Shown: one piece after another, positions 8,037 to 15,919 of the stretch
How positions within the stretch are numbered: position 1 is the stretch's first letter
Layout: every line of letters begins with the position of its first letter
NCBI RefSeq assembly: GCF_024539675.1
Contig: NZ_JAHHIT010000093.1
Location: 1 to 37,560, forward strand
Direction of reading: 5' to 3'
Length of the DNA: 37,560 nucleotides
DNA from: Streptomyces hilarionis
GTDB taxonomy: Bacteria; Actinomycetota; Actinomycetes; Streptomycetales; Streptomycetaceae
Program-made: the position numbers and the translations under genes
The notes under the pieces: generated by a model
Told to the model about the DNA's origin: nothing
The model's database searches: none
The model's input: the letters and a program-made list of their open reading frames with translations, nothing else

Positions 8037-8906
8037 CTAGCCGAACGCCGAGGGCGGGGGCGTCGGCGAGGCCACCGCCGTCGCGTCGGCGACCGCCGCC
8101 GCCCCGCCGGTGAAGTCGGTGAGCGCGCGGCCGTGTTCGAGCCGGCCGGGGTGCGGATCGGAGGCTGCCCGGCGGGTCAGCTCGGCGATCGGCAGCGGCA
8201 GGTCGCAGGCGACGAGCACCGCGTTGCCGAACCGGCGTCCGCGCAGGACGGTCGGATCGGCGACCAGCGCGAGTTCCCGGAAGCGGGCGGCCGCGGTGGC
8301 GATCTGGCCGCGCAGGTGGGCGAGCGGCGGGCCGTCGGCGACGTTGGCGGCGTAGAGCCCGCCGGGCTTCAGCGCCCTGCGGACCTCGTCGAGGAACTCG
8401 GTCGAGGTGAGATGGGCGGGCGTGCGGGCACCGCTGAACACGTCGGCGATGACCAGGTCGGCCCAGCCGTCCGGCGTCTTGGCGAGTCCCTCCCGGGCGT
8501 CGACGGACCGCACCCTGATCCTGGCGGTCGGGTCCAACGGCAGTTCACGGCGCACCAGTCGGACGAGGGCGCCGTCGCGTTCGACGACCTGCTGCGTGGA
8601 ACGGGGGCGGGTGGCGGCGACGTAGCGCGCGAGCGTGAGGGCGCCGCCGCCGAGGTGCACGACCTGCAACGGCTTGCCGGGCGGGGAGGCGAGATCGATG
8701 ACATGGCCCAGGCGTCGCTGGTACTCGAAGGAGAGGTGGGCGGGGTCGTCGAGGTCGACGTGCGACTGGGGGGCTCCGTCGATGAGCAGCGTCCAGGCCC
8801 GCGGCCGGTCCCGGTCGGGCACGAGCCGGGCGAGCCCGCCGTCGACGGTCTCGACGACGGTGGCGTCGGCGTCCCGCCCGCGCCGGGTGTTCCTGGACTT
8901 TGCCAT
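8037..8906 (-). CDS. Spermidine-synthase-like (SAM-fold) protein
   Basis: This 289-aa protein has the Rossmann fold of the spermidine synthase/methyltransferase superfamily. Visible parts are a SAM-type loop VVHLGGGALTLARYV (about 92-106), an acidic residue two strands on (VVERD), a VDAREGL segment, and LVIADVFSG as the motif IV strand, followed by RALKPGGLYAANV. Actinobacterial proteins of this kind are annotated as spermidine-synthase or fused MFS/spermidine-synthase-like. This one has no membrane helices and its substrate is unknown. ATG 8906 is chosen, since the open frame upstream is poorly coding. Three 11-bp repeats lie in its upstream region. Confidence 0.75.
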   Translation of the reverse strand: MAKSRNTRRGRDADATVVETVDGGLARLVPDRDRPRAWTLLIDGAPQSHVDLDDPAHLSFEYQRRLGHVIDLASPPGKPLQVVHLGGGALTLARYVAATRPRSTQQVVERDGALVRLVRRELPLDPTARIRVRSVDAREGLAKTPDGWADLVIADVFSGARTPAHLTSTEFLDEVRRALKPGGLYAANVADGPPLAHLRGQIATAAARFRELALVADPTVLRGRRFGNAVLVACDLPLPIAELTRRAASDPHPGRLEHGRALTDFTGGAAAVADATAVASPTPPPSAFG

Positions 8907-8983
8907 GACGGCATTTTCGCAGGCCGTGACGGCGCCCCGCGCGCCCGGCCGGCGCGCTGCCCCGCACACGCGCGTGGGGACGA

Positions 8984-9043
8984 TCGACGGCTCGCGTCTG
9001 CCGGACCCTCGACGGCTCGCGCACGTCGTCGATCGACGGCTCG
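8984..9043. repeat. Three direct repeats of TCGACGGCTCG
   Basis: Exact 11-mers at 8984-8994, 9009-9019 and 9033-9043, spaced 25 and 24 bases apart. Two are preceded by GA (GATCGACGG). They occupy the 206-bp gap upstream of the spermidine-synthase-like gene, which starts at 8906 on the minus strand. Either a multi-site operator or low-complexity drift. Confidence 0.55.
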
Positions 9044-9112
9044 TGCGCGCGGCGGGCGGCGGCCCGTGCGGGGCTGCTCGGCGGCCTCGGGGCACGCGGC
9101 AGCCGGGAGCCG

Positions 9113-9505
9113 TCACCGGCAGCTGTCGGCGGCCTCGATCAGCCGGGCCGCCTCGCCCAACGCCCGCCGCAGGACCGCCGGATCCGTGGCCAGGTCCGCC
9201 TCACCGGGCGGCACCAGCCAGTCCGAGCCCCGGGGCGGGGGCTCGGGGGCGAGTCTCAGCCCGCGGCCGTCGGTCCCGGTGCAGGTGCTGCCCGGCACGT
9301 CCCAGGCCGCCGCGGTTCCGGCCGGCACCACGAAGCCCAGGGTGTCGTCGCCGTCGTCGTGCAGGACGGGTCCCATCCCGTCCCCGGCCGACGACGCCCT
9401 TCGCAGGATGTCGACCGCCTCCAACCCCTGCCGGGTGGGCACCGTCACTAAGTCGCACGCCGCCGTCGACGACGTCCGAGGATCGTTGCTCTGGCTGGTC
9501 TCCAT
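9113..9505 (-). CDS. Small conserved actinobacterial protein of unknown function
   Basis: This is a 130-aa soluble protein with no signal peptide or membrane helix. A GLEAVDILRRA helix is followed by a compact domain (LGFVVPAGTAAAWDVPG, then GRGLRLAPEPP and DWLVPP) and an Ala-rich C-terminal helix ending in Cys-Arg. The overall layout resembles that of the 195-aa protein at 17961. I recognise it as a widespread streptomycete hypothetical but cannot assign a function. The ATG at 9505 has a good GGAGG five bases upstream, so it is preferred to the in-frame GTG at 9517. Confidence 0.7.
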   Translation of the reverse strand: METSQSNDPRTSSTAACDLVTVPTRQGLEAVDILRRASSAGDGMGPVLHDDGDDTLGFVVPAGTAAAWDVPGSTCTGTDGRGLRLAPEPPPRGSDWLVPPGEADLATDPAVLRRALGEAARLIEAADSCR

Positions 9506-9763
9506 CCCGGCCTCCACCGCGCAGCCCGCCTGTAGTCCACAAGGTTCTCAACGGCGCACGGCGTCAAGGGCTACGGCGGAAGTCCGCCGCAAAGGATGGC
9601 AGTTCATGGCAGATCACGGATGAGATATCCGGTTTGTAACCAAACACCGCGTGACGACCCGATGACAGCAGGTACGTTCTTGCCCGCCGGGAACAAGGGT
9701 GCCACAAGGACACGTCACCCCTGCTCCGGCATGGTTCGACGGTTCGCACGAGAGGACCCGGCC

Positions 9764-11224
9764 ATGGCGTCGTCAACGGTGACCCCACCTCGGCCCGACC
9801 GGCCACCACGGCCCAACCTCGCCTTCCGCCGGCTGCGCGGACAGCGCTCGCCGGCCGAGTTCGCCGCGCTCGTGCGGCGGGCCGCGCGCGAGATCGGCGA
9901 GCGGGTCAGCTGCGACGCGCGCTACATCGGGCGCGTCGAGGCCGGCGAGATCCGCTGCCCCAACTACGCGTACGAGCGGGTGTTCCTGCACATGTTCCCC
10001 GGCCGCACGCTCACCGACCTGGGCTTCGCACCCCGCTCCGCCGTCCGCGGCAGGGGGGCGCGCGGCGCCGGGGAAGCGCCTTGCGCGCACATCCCCGGGC
10101 CGGCGCGCACCACGAGTGACGCGCCGGACACGGATGAGACGAGCGGAGCACGCGAACCGTATGACACGCAGAACCCGTACGACACGCACCACGACCACGA
10201 GGAGAGCGACGTGCTGCGTCGCGCATTCATGACCGGCGGAGGCGCCACGATGGCTTTCGCCACCCTGGGCCCCTTCGGGTTCGCCCACGACGCGTCCACG
10301 CCGGCGCGTTCGGTGCGCCGCGCGGGGACGAGCGAGGCCGGCGCCCTCGAAGAAGCGGTCCGCAGGATCCGGCTGCTGGACGACCGGCACGGGGCCGACG
10401 GCCTCTACCGGCGGGCGGCCGCTCCGCTGCGCGCCGCCTACGCGCTGCTGGACGCCGGGACCACCCGGCAGACGACGGCCGACCGGCTGCACTCGGGCGC
10501 CGGGGAGCTCGCCATCTCCGTGGGGTGGCTCGCGCACGACTCGGGCCGCTTCGACGACGCCCGCTCCCACTACGCCGAAGCCCTGGCGACGGCGCGGATG
10601 ACCGGGGACGAGGCGCTGGAGGCGCACGCCTTCTGCAACACCGCGTTCCTCGCCCGGGACGCCGGCCGCCCCCGCGAGGCCGTGCGCGCCGCGCAGGCCG
10701 CCCAGCGGGTCGCCCGCCCGCTGGGCTCGGCCCGCCTGATGTCGCTGCTCGCGCTGCGCGAGGCGGGCGGCTGGGCCGGGCTCGCCGACCGGGCCGGCTG
10801 TGAGCAGGCCCTGGTGCGCGCGCAGGCCCTCTACGACCGGGGCGCCTGCGACGACGACCCGGAGTGGATGAGCTTCTACGGCGAGGCCGAGCTGGAGGGG
10901 CTCACGGCGCAGTGCTGGTCCACGCTGGGCGAGTGGCCGCGCGCGGCCCGGCACGCCGAACGGGCGGCGGACCTTCAGGACCCGCACTTCACCCGCAACA
11001 TCGCCCTCTACACGGCCGAGTTCGCGGACGACCTCGCGCGCGGGGGCCGGCCCGACGAGGCCGCGGTCGCCGGGATGCGGGTCCTGGACCTGCTGGACCA
11101 GGTCCAGTCGTCCCGGATCCAGACCATGCTGGCCGGAACGGCGCGGGTGCTGCTGCCGCACCGGCGGGCCGGGGGCGTCTCGGCGTTCCTGGAACGGCAC
11201 GCCTCGACCCCGCGCGTGCCCTGA
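9764..11224 (+). CDS. XRE-type HTH regulator with TPR-like region
   Basis: This 486-aa protein joins an N-terminal helix-turn-helix of the XRE type (about 20-85; SCDARYIGRVEAGEIRCPNY is the recognition region) to a long C-terminal array of TPR-like helices (about 190-470; for example DARSHYAEALATARMTGDEAL). A Thr/Asp-rich linker (about 115-150) leads to residues 150-176. There a double Arg, a Phe-Met and a hydrophobic run (RRAFM...) look like an internal twin-arginine or membrane-type segment. Such regulators are abundant in Streptomyces and often act in development, but the target is unknown. ATG 9764 has AGAGGA upstream; the open frame extends to 9596 without a better start. Confidence 0.82.
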   Translation: MASSTVTPPRPDRPPRPNLAFRRLRGQRSPAEFAALVRRAAREIGERVSCDARYIGRVEAGEIRCPNYAYERVFLHMFPGRTLTDLGFAPRSAVRGRGARGAGEAPCAHIPGPARTTSDAPDTDETSGAREPYDTQNPYDTHHDHEESDVLRRAFMTGGGATMAFATLGPFGFAHDASTPARSVRRAGTSEAGALEEAVRRIRLLDDRHGADGLYRRAAAPLRAAYALLDAGTTRQTTADRLHSGAGELAISVGWLAHDSGRFDDARSHYAEALATARMTGDEALEAHAFCNTAFLARDAGRPREAVRAAQAAQRVARPLGSARLMSLLALREAGGWAGLADRAGCEQALVRAQALYDRGACDDDPEWMSFYGEAELEGLTAQCWSTLGEWPRAARHAERAADLQDPHFTRNIALYTAEFADDLARGGRPDEAAVAGMRVLDLLDQVQSSRIQTMLAGTARVLLPHRRAGGVSAFLERHASTPRVP

Positions 11225-11321
11225 GAGCCGCCCGGTGGCGGCGGACGGCGGCCCGGGGACGGCGCGAACGGCGGCGCGGGCGGCAGCGGGACGGTTCGCG
11301 CGCGAGCGGCGCGGGCGCGCC

Positions 11322-11915
11322 CTAGGTCAGGTGGCCGAGGTCGTTCCAGCTCTCGATCGCCGGTTCGCCGTACGCCCAGCCCAGCACCGACAGCGACGTC
11401 GGGTGGAGACGGATCCGCGCGGCGAAGTCCAGCGGCAGACCCAGCCAGCGCGCCCCGATGGAACGGAGGATGTGACCATGGGCGAAGACCAGGACGTCCC
11501 GGTCCGCCGAGCGGGCCCAGGCGACGACCTCGTCCGCGCGGGCCGTCACCTCGGCGAGGGTCTCCCCCTCGGGCACGCCGTCGCGCCAGATGAGCCAGCC
11601 GGGCCTGACCGCCTGGATCTCGGCGGGGGTCATGCCCTCGTAGGCGCCGTAGTGCCACTCCATGAGGGTGTCCCAGGTCGTGGCGCGCTCGCCGAAGCCG
11701 GCGAGCGCGCAGGTCTCCCGCGCGCGCACCAGGGGGCTGGTGCGTATCTCCACGCCCGCGAGGCCCTCGTGGGGCGCCCGGTGCAGCCGTTCGCCCAGCA
11801 GTTTCGCGCCCCTGCGCCCCTCCTCCAGGAGGGGGACGTCGGTCCTGCCGGTGTGCTTTCCGGACAGCGACCACTCCGTCTGTCCGTGCCGGGCCAGCAG
11901 GATGCGCGGTGCCAT
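11322..11915 (-). CDS. Histidine phosphatase family protein (phosphoglycerate mutase-like)
   Basis: This 197-aa enzyme belongs to the histidine phosphatase superfamily. The catalytic motif LARHGQTEW sits at residues 7-15, with His10 as the phosphorylated residue. Partner residues are Arg in RTSPLVRARET, Glu in MEWHYGAYEG and the second His in VLVFAHGHILR. The length is that of GpmB/CobC-type phosphatases. The neighbours do not indicate the substrate, so phosphatase rather than mutase is the safer call. ATG 11915 is preceded by AAAGG and begins right before the catalytic strand. Confidence 0.9.
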   Translation of the reverse strand: MAPRILLARHGQTEWSLSGKHTGRTDVPLLEEGRRGAKLLGERLHRAPHEGLAGVEIRTSPLVRARETCALAGFGERATTWDTLMEWHYGAYEGMTPAEIQAVRPGWLIWRDGVPEGETLAEVTARADEVVAWARSADRDVLVFAHGHILRSIGARWLGLPLDFAARIRLHPTSLSVLGWAYGEPAIESWNDLGHLT

Positions 11916-12136
11916 GGGGGACCTTTCCGGGAGTGCCCCGACGGGAACCAGGGCGGTGATCAGGGGCGGATCCCCTCCATCATCGCTCACCTCGAACAGG
12001 GGCAACCCGGTGGGCGATCTCAGCGTCTTTGAGATCCGGGGCGCTCATCGCCGGCTTGTGCGCACGCCGTAAAGTGGCCTGTCCCGCGCCACCGGCGCCG
12101 CAGCGACCACACAGACGAGAAGGGGGAGGCGATCGG

Positions 12137-13090
12137 ATGCCGCAGACCGAGACACCAGGCACCGAGGCGGCCCCGCGGACACGGCTGCGCTGGTGGACCG
12201 AGCTGCCCCTGATCCTGCTGGTGTACGCCTGCTACTCGGCGGGCCGGCTGCTGGCGCGGGGCGACGTGAGCACCGCCGTCGACCACGGCCTGGCGATCCT
12301 GCGCGTCGAGAAGTTCCTCCACATCAACGCCGAGCACCCGCTGAACAGGCTGTTCAGGACCGAGGCGTGGATAGGCGTGCCGGCCGACTTCTGGTATGCC
12401 TCGCTGCACTACCTGGTCACGCCGGTGATCCTTGTCTGGCTGTTCCGCTCCCGGACCCTGCACTACCGGGCGGCCCGCACCTGGCTGCTGACGTCCACCT
12501 TCATGGGCCTCATCGGCTTCACCCTGATGCCCACCTGCCCGCCCCGGCTGCTGTCGGCGAGCCACGGCTTCGTGGACACGATGGCCCAGTACAGCTCGTA
12601 CGGCTGGTGGGGCGGCGAGGCGAGCGCGCCGCGCGGCATGGGCGGGATGACCAACCAGTACGCGGCCATGCCGAGCCTGCACGTGGGCTGGGCGCTGTGG
12701 TGCGGCGTGATGCTGTGGCGCCACGGCGGCACGCGCACGGCGAAGACGGCCGGCGTCGTCTACCCGCTGGTGACGACGCTCGTGGTGATGGGCACCGCCA
12801 ACCACTACTTCCTCGACGCGGTAGCGGGCGCGGCCGTGATGGGCGTCGCGCTGCTGCTGACCCCGCTGGTGATGCGCGGCGCGGACCGCGCCCGGGCGTG
12901 GTTCACGGCCCGGGTCCCGATGGTCCCGGCAGCCTCCACGGGCACATCGGCCTCGATTGTCAGTGACGGATGCCAGACTTCCACGGGTGAGCGAATTCCA
13001 CGGCAGCGCGAGTCACGGTCCCGGCCGGGAGCCGAACCCGAAGCCTCTCCCTCGGACGCGGGGGACGGCGCTCCGGCAGCGGCTCGCTGA
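12137..13090 (+). CDS. PAP2 / Aur1-type membrane phosphatase
   Basis: This 317-aa integral membrane protein is of the PAP2 superfamily, closest to the inositolphosphotransferase (Aur1/Ipt1) branch. It has about six membrane helices and the motifs MPTCPPRLL, AMPSLHVGW (catalytic-site His) and ANHYFLDAVAG (second catalytic His, with Asp). It probably acts on lipid-linked phosphates at the membrane. ATG 12137 has GGGGGAGG upstream. The last 45 residues or so (from about 12950) are odd: third-position GC falls, no helix continues, and the frame overlaps the promoter and first 104 bases of the next gene. The original stop may have been lost and the true protein may end near residue 270-280. Confidence 0.85.
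   Translation: MPQTETPGTEAAPRTRLRWWTELPLILLVYACYSAGRLLARGDVSTAVDHGLAILRVEKFLHINAEHPLNRLFRTEAWIGVPADFWYASLHYLVTPVILVWLFRSRTLHYRAARTWLLTSTFMGLIGFTLMPTCPPRLLSASHGFVDTMAQYSSYGWWGGEASAPRGMGGMTNQYAAMPSLHVGWALWCGVMLWRHGGTRTAKTAGVVYPLVTTLVVMGTANHYFLDAVAGAAVMGVALLLTPLVMRGADRARAWFTARVPMVPAASTGTSASIVSDGCQTSTGERIPRQRESRSRPGAEPEASPSDAGDGAPAAAR
12957..12979 (+). promoter_or_regulatory. RecA-NDp / PafBC-type DNA-damage promoter
   Basis: TTGTCAGTG (12957-12965), then eight bases, then CAGACT (12974-12979). This matches the actinobacterial RecA-independent DNA-damage promoter, as I recall it TTGTC(A/G)GTG-N8-TAnnnT, except for C in place of the first T of the -10. Transcription should start 6-8 bases after the -10, at about 12986-12987, where the nuclease GTG lies. 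That implies a leaderless mRNA and explains the absence of a ribosome site. This pattern is visible directly; the regulator is inferred. Confidence 0.68.
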
Positions 13091-14231
13091 GCTGCGCGGT
13101 CCCGACGTACCGGCCAAGGCGCTGGACGCGCGGGCCCTCGCGGCGCTCGCCGCGAACCCCGGCTGCAAGCGGCGCGCGATCCTCGACGGCGCCGGGGTCG
13201 ACAAGGCGGCGCTGGCCGGCGCGCTGGGGTCCCCGTCGGCCTTCGGCCAGTCGCAGTTCGCCCTGACGCGCGGCAACGCCTTCGAGGCGAAGGTGAAGGC
13301 GGACGGCGGCGCCGAGCTGCTGCGGCTGGTGCACGAACGGCTGGACCCGGCGGCGCCGCCGCCCGTCGACGCGTCCGTGCCCGACCTGGCGGCCGCCGGC
13401 CCCGAGGGCCGCACCGCGCGCACCGCGCTGGCCCTGCGCGAGGCCACCGCGGCGACCGGCGGCTGGACGCTCCTGGACCACCCCATGCTCGCGCTCGACG
13501 TCGCGGGCTCCACCGCCTTCCTGGAGCCGGACGCGGTGGTGGTGCACCCGGACGGCAGCTGGACGGTCGTGGAGATCAAGTCCTTCCCGATGCTGGACGG
13601 CGCGGCGGACCCGGCCAAGGTCGGCGCCGCCGCCCGCCAGGCCGCCGTCTACGTGCTGGCCCTGGAGGAGGTCGCCGCCCGCCTCGACCCGGCCCCGCGC
13701 GTGCGCCACCGCGTGCTGCTGGTCTGCCCCAAGGACTTCTCCAACCTGCCTACGGCCTCCGCCGTCGACGTGCGCAAGCAGCGCGCGGTCACCCGTCGCC
13801 AGCTGGCCCGTCTCACCCGGATCCAGGACATCGCCGACGCCCTCCCCGAGGGCGTCTGCTTCTCCCCCGAGCTGCCGTCCGAGCAGCTGACCGCGGCCGT
13901 CGAGTCGGTCGCGGCGACCTACGCGCCCGAGTGCCTGGCCGCCTGCGAGCTGGCCTTCCACTGCCGTGACCGCTCCCGCGCGGCCGGCGCGGTCACGTCC
14001 CTGGGCCGGTCGGTGCGCGCCGAACTGGGCTCGCTGACGACCGTCGACGAGGTCCTGGCGGCGGCCCGCGGCGAGATCGGCGACCCGCGGGACCCGGCGG
14101 TGGCCGCGCTGCGCCGAGCGGCCGGGCTGCGGGCCGACGCGCTGGAGTCGGCCGTCCCGCACGCCAGGACGGCGGACGCGCCGTGGCACGGACGGACGCC
14201 GGCCGCCGGGGCGGTGCCCTCGTGTCGCTGA
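12987..14231 (+). CDS. RecB/Cas4-like PD-(D/E)XK nuclease with iron-sulphur cysteines
   Basis: This 414-aa protein shows the nuclease core in order: RGNAFE (95-100), EPDAVVV with Asp182, TVVEIKSF with Glu196 and Lys198 (the D...ExK metal site), and RQAAVYVLALE (217-227), the QxxxY motif of RecB/Cas4 nucleases. One Cys near the N-terminus (Cys60, NPGCKRR) and three near the C-terminus (Cys316, Cys320, Cys326; C-x3-C-x5-C) reproduce the iron-staple pattern of AddB and Cas4, so a [4Fe-4S] cluster is expected. It is the first gene of a three-gene operon with a helicase. GTG 12987 is chosen because the promoter places the transcript start there; TTG 12957 is the -35 itself. Single- or double-strand end processing is the likely role. 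Confidence 0.75.
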   Translation: MSEFHGSASHGPGREPNPKPLPRTRGTALRQRLAELRGPDVPAKALDARALAALAANPGCKRRAILDGAGVDKAALAGALGSPSAFGQSQFALTRGNAFEAKVKADGGAELLRLVHERLDPAAPPPVDASVPDLAAAGPEGRTARTALALREATAATGGWTLLDHPMLALDVAGSTAFLEPDAVVVHPDGSWTVVEIKSFPMLDGAADPAKVGAAARQAAVYVLALEEVAARLDPAPRVRHRVLLVCPKDFSNLPTASAVDVRKQRAVTRRQLARLTRIQDIADALPEGVCFSPELPSEQLTAAVESVAATYAPECLAACELAFHCRDRSRAAGAVTSLGRSVRAELGSLTTVDEVLAAARGEIGDPRDPAVAALRRAAGLRADALESAVPHARTADAPWHGRTPAAGAVPSCR

Positions 14232-15919
14232 TCGCCACCCTCGCCCGGCTCGAGGCCGTCGCCACCGGCCGCGCACAGCCCATCGCCACCGTCCGTCACC
14301 GCCGGCTGTCCGAGCGGCCGCTCGTCTTCGTGCCGCTGACCACCGCCGGTGAGGCCGGCGCCCCCCTCGGCGCGCTCGTCGGCACCGACCGGGACGCACC
14401 GCGCCTGCTGGTCGTGCCGCAGCCGCGCGACCGCGACCTGCGCTTCGCGTTCCTCGCGGAGCTGGCCGACATCGTGCTGCCCTACATCGACTCCCACGCC
14501 GACGCCGTGGAGGCCGCGGAGCGCAACGAGACCGACCCGGAGACCGGCAAGCGCGTCAAGGTCGAGGTCGAACTGTGCGCCGACGCGCCCCAGCTGATCG
14601 TGCCCAGCCGCGCGGGCGTCGACTACGTGCGTCTCCTGGGCCGCTCCATGCGCTTTCGGCGCACGGCTGAGCAGGACCCGCAGACGCCGTACCCCGCGCC
14701 CCCGCGCGTGCCGCTGCTGGGGCGGTGGCTGACCCACTTCGGGGAGCGGTCCCGGGTGCCCGGCTCCTCCCTGCTCCAGGCCGTGACGGAGCTGCTGGGC
14801 CGGCACTGGGCCACGGGGCAGTCCGGTCTGGAGGACCAGCACCTGGGGGCGCTGCTCGCCTGGATCGACCCCCCGCAGGGCGGGTCGGGCGCGCAGGCGG
14901 CGCTGCGGGCGGAGCTCGCGCGGGACGCGGACGGTCAGCTGCTGTGCCCGCCGGCCGGTCCGGCGACCGACCCGGCGTTCGACAACAAGCTGCTCGCGCC
15001 GGCCATCGAGCGCTACGACCGCGCGCGCACCGCCCTGGCGGCCGCGGAGGACGGACTGGAGGCCGACGACCGGCTGGGCGCGCTCGCCGCCGCGGAGGGG
15101 GAGATCCGCGCCCTGGTGAGCAGCCGGATGCTGCCCACGTGGGACGCGGTGTGGCACGGCCTGGATCTGCTGCGGTCGCTGCCGGAGGGCGCGCACGTCG
15201 AGGAACGGTGGACGCGCGACCGCTGGTCGTTCACCGGCCACCGCGACCGGGTCGTCGCCGGGGAGCCCCCGCAGCCGCGCCGGGACGACGCGGTCACCGC
15301 CGCGAACAAGCTCGCCACGCGCGAGCGCGAACAGGCGCGCCTGGAGGCCCAGGAGGCGCTCGACGACCCGCTGGTGATGGCGGCGCGGCGGCTGGCCGGA
15401 GAGGCGTTCGCGGGCGAGGTCGTCGACGTCGTCATGGCGTACGGCGAGGGGAAGAGGCCGAGCCCGCGCCCGCTGGTCACCGTCCGCACCGAGGACCTGC
15501 CGCATCTCGCGGAGCGCGCGAAGGTGTACCGCTCGCACGGCGGGAAGCCCCAGGCGGCGGAGTTCGTCCGGTGGGACGACCCCGACGACGCACACGGCAC
15601 GGGCGACGCAGGGCTCGCGGACGGCGAAGGCGTCGCGGACGGCGCGGGCCGCGAGGACGCGGGACGCATCGCGACCGGCGCGACCGGCACGGGTCTGCTG
15701 GTGCTGCGGATCGTCGACAAGATGGGCCGCGGCAAGGAGCCGGAGGCGGGGTCCGTGCCGGAGAAGGGCGACCGGCTCTGCTTCACGCTCTTCGAGCACG
15801 AACAGCGCGGCGGAGCCAAGCTGCCCGACCCGGAGGACACGCCGTGGACGCACGGCGGGCCGCCCGGCGAGCAGCCGCCCGAGGCCCCCGACTCCGTCAC
15901 CCAGGAGGACCTTCTGTGA
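14222..15919 (+). CDS. Unknown middle protein of the nuclease-helicase operon
   Basis: This 565-aa protein has no recognised domain, signal peptide or membrane helix. What can be seen: an N-terminal part of mixed strands and helices (FVPLTTAGEAG, LRFAFLAELADIVLPYIDSHADA), a central LLGRHWATG and LGALLAWIDPP, a charged helical region with coiled-coil character (about residues 265-300 and 360-390, REREQARLEAQEALDD), and a C-terminal segment TGLLVLRIVDKMGRG before an acidic, Pro-rich tail. It lies between nuclease and helicase: its start overlaps the nuclease stop and its own TGA overlaps the helicase GTG. A subunit of a complex is therefore likely. GTG 14222 (10-bp overlap) is preferred; GTG 14183 is the alternative. 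Confidence 0.65.
   Translation: MSLIATLARLEAVATGRAQPIATVRHRRLSERPLVFVPLTTAGEAGAPLGALVGTDRDAPRLLVVPQPRDRDLRFAFLAELADIVLPYIDSHADAVEAAERNETDPETGKRVKVEVELCADAPQLIVPSRAGVDYVRLLGRSMRFRRTAEQDPQTPYPAPPRVPLLGRWLTHFGERSRVPGSSLLQAVTELLGRHWATGQSGLEDQHLGALLAWIDPPQGGSGAQAALRAELARDADGQLLCPPAGPATDPAFDNKLLAPAIERYDRARTALAAAEDGLEADDRLGALAAAEGEIRALVSSRMLPTWDAVWHGLDLLRSLPEGAHVEERWTRDRWSFTGHRDRVVAGEPPQPRRDDAVTAANKLATREREQARLEAQEALDDPLVMAARRLAGEAFAGEVVDVVMAYGEGKRPSPRPLVTVRTEDLPHLAERAKVYRSHGGKPQAAEFVRWDDPDDAHGTGDAGLADGEGVADGAGREDAGRIATGATGTGLLVLRIVDKMGRGKEPEAGSVPEKGDRLCFTLFEHEQRGGAKLPDPEDTPWTHGGPPGEQPPEAPDSVTQEDLL

Noticed and set aside
9675..9700. GTTC...GAAC palindrome as a LexA (SOS) box
   Set aside because: The arms are in the wrong order for the actinobacterial GAAC...GTTC box, and the spacing is too long.
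12957..12987. TTG at 12957 as the nuclease start
   Set aside because: This TTG is the -35 element itself and has no ribosome site. GTG 12987 agrees with the predicted transcript start.
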